Shown piece by piece: positions 7,510 to 13,129 of a DNA stretch of 13,129 bases; position 1 is the stretch's first letter, and each line of letters starts with the position of its first letter. Under the pieces are notes generated by a model. The model saw only the letters and a program-made list of their open reading frames with translations, had not been told where the DNA came from and searched no databases. Position numbers and translations under genes: made by a program. Origin of the DNA: Phoronis pallida (lineage: Eukaryota > Phoronida > Phoronidae); NCBI GenBank assembly GCA_028565715.1, contig JAOXYC010176692.1:1-13129 (forward strand), given 5' to 3'.

Positions 7510-9504
7510 CTAAAAGTGGTTTGATATTCCTCAATACCAATCGGGCAGTAATACAAATAAAGACAATTATTCCGCAACGGAAACTAGAACACTAGCATCC
7601 AAATGTAATCTGGTACACAGCTGGGGAGGAATTGGTAACTCGAAGGAAAATTGTGTGGATTTTTTCATGCGTGAGTAAATGTTATGACGGTTCCAAAACA
7701 TGATGGATTAATACTCCTTTGTTTCGAAAAATTATTAGTGACCGATATTTGATAGATTTATTTTTTCATAAATACACACATACATTTCTGGCTTTAAAAT
7801 CTTCCGCACGCATGCCGCAGGCGTCGCGTATATTGCATTGTGTTGTTCGCCAATATTCGCGCCATTTTCAAGTTTTACGCTGTCGAGAAGGGGCATTGAA
7901 AAAATAATAAATAATAATAATTTCAATTGAAATGTTAATGAAAAATTACTCTTTTTAACCGTCAATCCCAGACGCCTGGATCCCGAGAAAAATGTATCCG
8001 CATGAATTCGAAGCCCCTATGACCAGATCAGAGAGAGCATGAAGTTGAGTTGTTTGAGTTTTCAAAGACATATTTAGAGTAATAAGTATGATAAAATATC
8101 ATGTCAATGAACATGGGATGACCAAAAGGCCTCTGTCGCATAAAATATAGAAACATTTACATAAATAATACACAAATAAAAGAAGAATGAATGTTACTCT
8201 TACATAAAAACATAATGAAACAAAAAGCATATGGAATAAATAGGCAACAGCCCCATGATGAAGACGAGCCGAGAAATCAATGTAGATTATAAAACTTAAC
8301 TACTATATAGATTAATTTATTATCAAGCAACGGGTAATTATTTTTTTAACAAAAGTGGCAATGAAGGGCACGACACATTAAGGAGGTTATTGACTAATAG
8401 TATGTATATTTGAGAATTTAATAAATGCATTCAGAGAATGAGTATTTATCGTAATCAAAGAAATGTTGGGAGTAAACTACATACATCTTGAGTGTTTGTC
8501 AATCAGTGAAGTATGGCATCATATTGTGAGACATATGTTAACTCTTAAGATATGATAGAAATAAAGGTTTAATAGGTAATTTGAACTGTCCATGTTTTAT
8601 AACACTTTGATATGTAATTACCAAATCAAAAACGTTTCATTAAACTTAATGTTTAACGTATTCTTTTTAAGGTTTACTTTAGAATACCGCCATCTGAAAT
8701 TTAAAATTGAAGATGCATAAACCTTATTCATGACCATAAAAGTCATATAAAAGTCATAATTGCAGTGAAAATTGTTAACTTTATTGTACCTTCCTTATAA
8801 AAATGTTTGACATGCAGCAAATAATTTTGAAAAAATCGAAAGTGACAAAAAGGACTTCTAACAGATTAAAATGTCCCATAAAAAGTTTTTTCAGTAAAAA
8901 AACTTGTAATGAGGCATGCACTCCAAGTTATTTCAAGCTCGAAACGTCATTAAGAATGCCTTTAAATTAACTTAGGGCGCCAGAAATTATGGGATATTCC
9001 ATGTGTGGTGCATAACACTACAGTTCTAAATATGCAAGTTTCAATGGAATTAATTTACATTTATATGATTTTTTTATGTTCAGAATTAAGGCTTTTTCAT
9101 CTTCAATATGCTTTAAACATACCGGCTACATTCACTCAAATACAATTTAAACAGTATCATATTAGAAGTTCGCATTCAGTACAAAACGATTTGGATTGAA
9201 GAATAATATTCATAACAAATTCAAAAAACGTTTTATTTTGAAAATGACAAAGGTTATACCGAACTTATTCAGTCAATATCCTGGAAAGATCATTCTAGTC
9301 ATCATTTGGTGTAGCAATTAAGAAAACCCTATTATATGCCTATTTCGTCCTCATTTGTTACTCAAAATCCAACTTGTTTTAATGGAAACACAAATACCAA
9401 CCTACTTAAAATATGCTTTTAGTCCTTGATAGTGGGGTATTAAAAAAAGACCCAACAGACAAGTGCATTTTTAGAACTGTTTAATCTGTCCAACTGGAAA
9501 TTAC
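7510..9504. other. no clear exon; probable intron or spacer of the PARP-like locus
   Basis: About 2 kb of AT-rich sequence on the PARP strand. A CpG-richer patch at 7795-7875 contains CGCGTATATTG and CAATATTCGCG as an imperfect hairpin plus TTCGCGCC, an E2F-like word. I looked for the missing start of the catalytic domain and for WWE and macro domains and did not recognise any. Confidence 0.4.
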
Positions 9505-9734
9505 CTCGTTTAAAACTCCCTAGTACTTCGGAGCCATCAAAAATTACATTTTATTATCAGACAAGTGCATTCTTACCAGAATCTTTATCAAACACAACGA
9601 TTGGTTGATCACCGCTTCCCAATCTCACCTCGGCATTTTGAATTTCGCCGGGAGGAGGCTCCTCCAGCACTTCTAGATTTACTTTTGAAAGTCAACAATA
9701 AGATCGTCAAGTATGGTTTCGTGCAAAAATGTCA
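9505..9734 (-). pseudogene. broken RRM/NID-like exon, same strand as the PARP-like gene
   Basis: Four pieces in three phases spell one domain. VTFLHETILDDLIVDFQK (9735-9682) is followed by SKSRSAGG (9683-9660) in the next frame. The third frame carries GEIQNAEVRLG, then SGDQPIVVFDKDSGKNALV (9649-9560). After 15 extra bases with TGA TAA TAA (9559-9545) comes IFDGSEVLGSFKRG (9544-9505) in the same frame, ending at a GTAATT donor. The D-L-x-x-x-F, GGGE-I and V-x-F-D spacing resembles the RRM-type modules of PARP10/14 and the NID of NMI/IFI35. The second break sits in a GGAGGAGCCTCCTCC near-palindrome. Alternatively, a smaller intact phase 1-1 exon (9577-9681, donor GTAAGA) would be functional. 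Either donor is phase 1, so it cannot splice directly to the phase-0 exon at 7509. The domain name is my inference. Confidence 0.4.
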
Positions 9735-9841
9735 CTTATCAAAATTGTCATGCAGTAGAAGACGTGACACCAATCTTCTATTTCCAACTGCTAAAGTATC
9801 AATGAGCGGGCAAGTGAATAAAACATCAATTTGCGTGATCG

Positions 9842-9878
9842 GGGGATTTCCCATTAATGACGTCATCATTTCGAAGAA
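9842..9878. promoter_or_regulatory. kappaB-like, CRE/ATF-like and STAT-like site cluster
   Basis: GGGGATTTCCC (9842-9852), TGACGTCA (9858-9865) and TTCGAAGAA (9870-9878) follow within 37 bases. They match the consensus forms bound by NF-kappaB/Rel, CREB/ATF and STAT factors. The cluster sits about 110 bases upstream, on the minus strand, of the RRM/NID-like exon. Clusters of this kind occur in immune-inducible promoters. Function is inferred, as no start site or TATA box is clear. Confidence 0.4.
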
Positions 9879-10034
9879 ATGTCCAACATTTTTAAATAAA
9901 TGTTATAATTGGTTGTTCTAGGCATTTCAAAAAACATAACAGTGGTCCTGTGATATTATGTGAATTATTTGTTCAAGCCTAACGTTTATGAAAGCAAATA
10001 ATTTTACTTAAAAAAAGCAGGGTTCTTCAAAAAA

Positions 10035-10054
10035 TGACGTCACGGGAAATTCCC
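10035..10054. promoter_or_regulatory. second CRE/ATF-like plus palindromic kappaB-like pair
   Basis: TGACGTCA (10035-10042) is followed after one base by GGGAAATTCCC (10044-10054), a perfectly palindromic kappaB consensus. It repeats the kappaB-plus-CRE pairing of 9842-9865 in the opposite order, about 180 bases away. A plus-strand TTATAG word and a GTAAGT donor (10328) lie further right, so a divergent promoter is possible. Confidence 0.4.
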
Positions 10055-10996
10055 AACTGATTCAATAAGCTTATAGGGTGTCACTGCACACGCCACGAAT
10101 ATTCGAGTCATTCTGGAAGACATCCACTCCTGAACAGTCTGTGTTGAAGTTCATGCTGTTTGTGTTTGTGTTTCAATTTGATAGACGTTTTCTCAACGCT
10201 GATGCAAACAGTGAGCGCAGATTCACGCCCGGGATACAGTAAGCAGTGAGAGTTTAGTAGCTAGTGGGTCACAAATATTCACTCCCGGAAGAAGAGCTTC
10301 GGCGTGTGATTGGCATTAAAGATACATGTAAGTTTAATATAGCGTTCATTTACTTGACCAATACAATATATTTGTCATTTGAGTTTTACTTGGCATTAAC
10401 TTCTCTTGAGGTTTATAATTATTACGTTTATAAGAATCAAAAACGTGCAATTATGTTTGACATTCAAGGCGAGTAGGTTGTGATGCCAAACTGTCAATAA
10501 TAAGTTCGTCAAGTCCACCCTGATACTCTCATATCAAAGGCAGGGATTGCTAGCCCCGAGTGCTAAGCATCCTAATACATTTTGATAATTTAAGGCTTGT
10601 GGAAGGACTCAATACTACACCCTTAATAATGCCTTTCACGTTATTGGTGCTAAAAAGCAAATGTTTTGTACGTTTGCAATGGTAACGAAAATCGATGGAC
10701 AGGTTATCGAGATGACCTATTTATTTGAAACTGCATGTACACGATACACTCTTCACATTAAGGTCAGCTACGATAACACTAAAGAGTTCAGTATTTTTGC
10801 CCCGGGTAATTTTGCTTTTGTTATTGAATTCTATTGTTCAAGAAATATTCTTTTAAGGTTCCTGCTCTCGTGTTAACAACAACAACTGAGCATTTCAAAC
10901 AACTCTTCATCGTGCTTTAAGTTGCCCTTTTATAATCTTAAAAGCTCAGAACAGGTTTGACTTTCCGTCACTGGACTGCTATTATTCTCCAAAAGA
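10055..10996. other. no gene established; possible plus-strand leader
   Basis: A relatively GC-rich stretch (10080-10330) ends in a good donor, ACAT|GTAAGT at 10327/10328, and includes a 29-codon ATG frame at 10159-10248 or so and a frame reading SLPEEELRRVIGIKDT before the donor. This could be a 5' leader exon of a plus-strand transcript, but no downstream exon was recognised. The frame at 10661-10876 has no identifiable domain. Confidence 0.3.
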
Positions 10997-11578
10997 GTTA
11001 AAATAGATTAAAATCCAACACTTTATTTCCGGTAGATATGATAAAAACAGTTAAAACACTAGCTTTCGGACTTTTGCGAAACACGTCCTTTGTCAAATGT
11101 AAACACATAAGAAGTGAAAAATGGCTAGCTATATCCGGTTCCCACGCAAAACCTGGCAGATTAAAATGTTCCGCAACAGGCAAAGGTGATTTATCTTTGA
11201 TAGATTCAATGTCGATGCCCATTAATGCGGATATACAAAGGTATTAATTTCACCCACGCAACTAAAGGGACATCATTTACAACGAGTTAAATAAATAATT
11301 CCAGAAGATTTGCAAGTGAAGTGCCCTCTGATGGTGAATGTTTTACTGTAGGGTGCTTCAAAATAGTGTCACTAACAATATGTCGGCATGTAAGACATCT
11401 AAATGTTTAAATTTTCGTGAACAGGTTTTGCGTGGGAACCGGATATAGCTAGCCATTTTTCACTTCTTATCTGTTTACATTTGTCAAAGGACGTGTTTCG
11501 CAAATGTCCGAAAGCTAGTGTTTTAACTGTTTTTATCATATCTACCGGAAATAAAGTTCTAGATTTTAATCTATTTTA
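10997..11578. repeat. long fold-back, ~157-bp arms about 95 percent identical
   Basis: The left arm (10997-11155) and right arm (11422-11578) are reverse complements, differing at few positions (for example CTTTTGCG against CATTTGCG). They share GGTAGATATGATAAAAACAG and TGGCTAGCTATATCCGGTTC. The loop is 266 bases. A transcript would form a long double-stranded hairpin, a potential small-RNA source. High arm identity suggests recent inverted duplication or gene conversion. Paired open frames on opposite strands are consequences of the symmetry. Confidence 0.95.
11151..11247 (-). pseudogene. remnant resembling Penelope-type GIY-YIG endonuclease
   Basis: The minus-strand frame reads ISALMGIDIESIKDKS and then PLPVAEHFNLPG. 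The PVA-x-HFN-x-PGH pattern, preceded by a basic/acidic stretch, recurs near the C-terminus of the GIY-YIG endonuclease domain of Penelope-like and related retroelements. The expected His and Ser-Asp continuation is lost exactly where the fold-back arm begins (11155). No GIY or YIG motif remains and a stop lies just upstream, so this is a scrap of a dead element. The assignment rests on one short motif. Confidence 0.4.
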
Positions 11579-11818
11579 AGTCATCTGTATACACTCCGGT
11601 ATCGACAACATACATGTATTGTATTATTCCAAAAGCTATTCTAGTGGCTCATTCTACTAGCGTCTTGCGTTGACTCTATAGAATCTTGAGGAAAAGGACG
11701 TGACTGCAAAACCATTCGGTTAAAGAACGGTTTATTTAAACCTGAATTGTAAGCCCACTTATCTAAAAGTTACAAACCATAGTGATTCAATGTTTAGAGA
11801 ACTATTAATCGAAAAGAT
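11579..11818. other. no gene seen
   Basis: AT-rich non-coding sequence between the long fold-back and a short hairpin. Nothing recognised. Confidence 0.5.
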
Positions 11819-11852
11819 GTAGATTGTTGCGATTAAAATCGCAACAATCTAC
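11819..11852. repeat. perfect 16-bp hairpin with 2-base loop
   Basis: The arms 11819-11834 (GTAGATTGTTGCGATT) and 11837-11852 are exact reverse complements separated by AA. A shorter hairpin (TGTTCTG 11865-11871, CAGAACA 11882-11888) follows. No U-run terminator logic applies in an animal genome. This is probably a small repeat or palindromic remnant. Confidence 0.9.
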
Positions 11853-11888
11853 TATACATTGATCTGTTCTGCAGAGATGCACAGAACA

Positions 11889-12690
11889 ATGCTTCTGTCA
11901 TCTGACGTTGTTACAAGACGAAGGTTGTTGCTCCCAAAAGCCCCTTTACAGATTTTTTTGAACTCATTTACTAAGGTTCCATTAACTAGTTATGTTCATC
12001 AAAGGACTCATACACAAAATGTCTAGTTGATTTGAATTTTGACGCCAGATCGGGACCAACGAGGAGACAGTATCTTTAAGAATAGTAATTTGGGTAGTCA
12101 TTGTACATGTAGGTCAAATATAGAGTAAACCTGCCAAATATTATCGAAGCTGACTCTGAGTCAATGAGGGTGACATTAATCAATTATTACTTCAAGTCGG
12201 TGGCCCACATACTTTTGAGATTTTTTCAAAAAGTGTTTCATCATCTCACATCGTTGGCAAACTAGCAAGTCGAGTGCGTCAATTTTGATATTGCGTACAT
12301 ATGTTTAAGGTGAACAAAAGTAGTGTACATGTACTAGTGGTGGCTTGTGTATCTTCAAAACTGCTTGCCAGAATGATAACTAGTGAAAAAGTACTGTATT
12401 ACTTAGAAAAGAGGATATCTTTGTCCAAAGTAAACCAGAAAATCCAACGGTTATAGTAAGTGGTGAAAGTAGGGGGGGGGGTGGAATTGTAAAGGCTCAA
12501 CCATCTTTTTGCATGTTATACGTTTTTAAGAGGTATATTTACTCTTTACCACTAACATGTCTATAGCTTTTGTTTCGGCGATTGTGAGTATTTATTGCAA
12601 TTGGTTAAAACTCGTTTGATAATATCACTTATGTAGAACGCCATCTGTTGGGAATTTCTCACCGTCATAGAGTGACTCCTTAATTCATCC
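11889..12690. other. no gene seen
   Basis: AT-rich sequence with a G10 run at 12472-12481 and TGACTCTGAGTCA (about 12152), a palindrome of two AP-1-like half sites. No exon recognised on either strand. Confidence 0.45.
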
Positions 12691-12691
12691 G

Positions 12692-12738
12692 GAACACCAG
12701 GCCCAGACTCCGCTAGGTGGTGTTCTCCGTCAGTCTGG
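12692..12738. repeat. two interleaved inverted repeats (pseudoknot order)
   Basis: GAACACCA (12692-12699) pairs with TGGTGTTC (12718-12725), and CCAGACT (12703-12709) pairs with AGTCTGG (12732-12738). The order A-B-A'-B' is that of an H-type pseudoknot rather than nested hairpins. The region is GC-richer than its surroundings. It could be a structured RNA, a protein-binding site or a transposon end. Confidence 0.55.
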
Positions 12739-13067
12739 CCTCGAGGAATCGATCGTCCTTAATTAAGTTAATTCATATATTCGTTCATTTTGTCACTAAC
12801 TGGACTTATGCCGAAAAAGGTCGTCTCTTTTGTTGCTGGCCTTAGTTTGATATTGAACGGTTAGTGACCATCGTGACGTTATCACAGATTTACATAAGGC
12901 CTGAACAGTTTTGACTTCGACCCGACATCGTCAATTGTTTACACGAGTAAAAACCTCCTCATTCATCTGATTAGGCCCTGATTTATTGTTCATCATTGCC
13001 ACTTGAGTATAAAACTTACTCGTTTTTTTGGTGTTGATGCATTAACTTACTCATATTTTATCGTACA
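12739..13067. other. no gene seen
   Basis: AT-rich sequence. GTCACTAAC (about 12792) and GTTAGTGAC (about 12861) form a 9-bp inverted pair. No exon recognised. Confidence 0.4.
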
Positions 13068-13127
13068 CTGATTAAGTGTGACTCAACGTCCCTAATCAGC
13101 TAACGTTGAGTAGCTTTGGGTAATCAG
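13068..13127. repeat. two-tier inverted repeat at the window end
   Basis: The outer arms are CTGATTA (13068-13074) and TAATCAG (13121-13127). The inner arms ACTCAACGT (13081-13089) and ACGTTGAGT (13103-13111) are perfect. A CTAATCAG copy lies between them. It may be the edge of an element continuing beyond the window. Confidence 0.65.
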
Positions 13128-13129
13128 AA

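Noticed and set aside
7510-7532. EEYQTTF just before the PARP exon, resembling the EYxxVxxxF segment that precedes this domain
   Set aside because: It is in a different frame, too close to the next conserved helix, and lies where the acceptor sequence should be. Probably coincidence.
7230-7577. 115-codon minus-strand open frame taken as a gene
   Set aside because: It is the wrong frame over the PARP His exon. A different frame gives LYHGTS and GFNRSFCGKN with correct splice sites and phase.
7969-8042. frame reading SIPDAWIPRKMYPHEFEAPM after a pyrimidine-rich AG
   Set aside because: No family recognised, no partner exon on that strand, and it lies within the opposite-strand PARP locus.
8920-8960. 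CTCGAAACGTC as a second hammerhead core
   Set aside because: No CUGANGA box or stem II lies upstream; only the GAAAC-GTC words match.
10264-10476. open frame with PEEELRRVIGIKDT
   Set aside because: It begins at GTG and its frame runs past a strong GTAAGT donor into AT-rich sequence. At most it is a leader exon, noted in the spacer entry.
10661-10876. 71-codon plus-strand open frame
   Set aside because: No domain recognised and no convincing acceptor or donor around it.
11038-11247. 69-codon plus-strand open frame
   Set aside because: It is the reverse side of the fold-back arm and the GIY-YIG-like remnant.
1-13129. CRISPR arrays, operons, Shine-Dalgarno sites, prophage or tRNA genes
   Set aside because: There are no regularly spaced repeats, no compact coding, and no T-loop GTTCGAATC-type sequence with partner arms. 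The genome style is animal.

Overview
This window looks like non-coding and accessory DNA from an animal genome, most likely a lophotrochozoan and perhaps a bivalve mollusc. It is AT-rich, mostly intergenic or intronic, has split genes with GT..AG introns, and is crowded with short non-autonomous transposon remnants, fold-back elements and ACATGT-rich sequence. The species is inferred from style only. There is no prokaryotic gene organisation, and I see no tRNA, rRNA or CRISPR array.

The one confident gene is on the minus strand. Two exons (7332-7509 and 5963-6249), joined across a 1,082-bp phase-1 intron, encode the last 154 residues of a PARP/ARTD catalytic domain of the PARP10/14/15 type. 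The second exon is an open frame; the first is hidden, because the longest open frame over it is the wrong one. Joining them rebuilds LYHGTS, GFNRSFCGKNA and GDGVYFA across the splice. The H-Y-L triad predicts a mono-ADP-ribosyltransferase. Further up the same strand, 9505-9734 holds a broken exon resembling the RRM/NID-like N-terminal modules of PARP10/14 or NMI/IFI35 proteins. Beyond it, at 9842-10054, are two pairs of kappaB-like plus palindromic TGACGTCA sites and one TTCnnnGAA site. This is suggestive of an innate-immune promoter, but it is untested. No macro or WWE domain is visible between these parts, and the phases do not join directly, so the locus is either incomplete here or partly decayed.

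The rest is repeats. 506-887 is a fold-back; 1143-1533 is an element with CAAGAACCCA ends; 2427-2548 is an inverted repeat enclosing a hammerhead-like motif; 2854-2917 is a near-perfect palindrome. 3094-3197 is a short inverted-repeat element and 3230-3693 is a TA-flanked Tc1/mariner-like MITE. 4208-4333 is a minisatellite, and 4845-5247 holds a diverged direct repeat. 5261-5612 is a TTAA-flanked, piggyBac-like MITE. The PARP intron carries a cluster of GAAAGAGCGCCC palindromes. 10997-11578 is a long fold-back whose loop holds a remnant resembling a Penelope-type GIY-YIG endonuclease. 11819-11852 is a perfect hairpin, and 12692-12738 and 13068-13127 hold further structured repeats.
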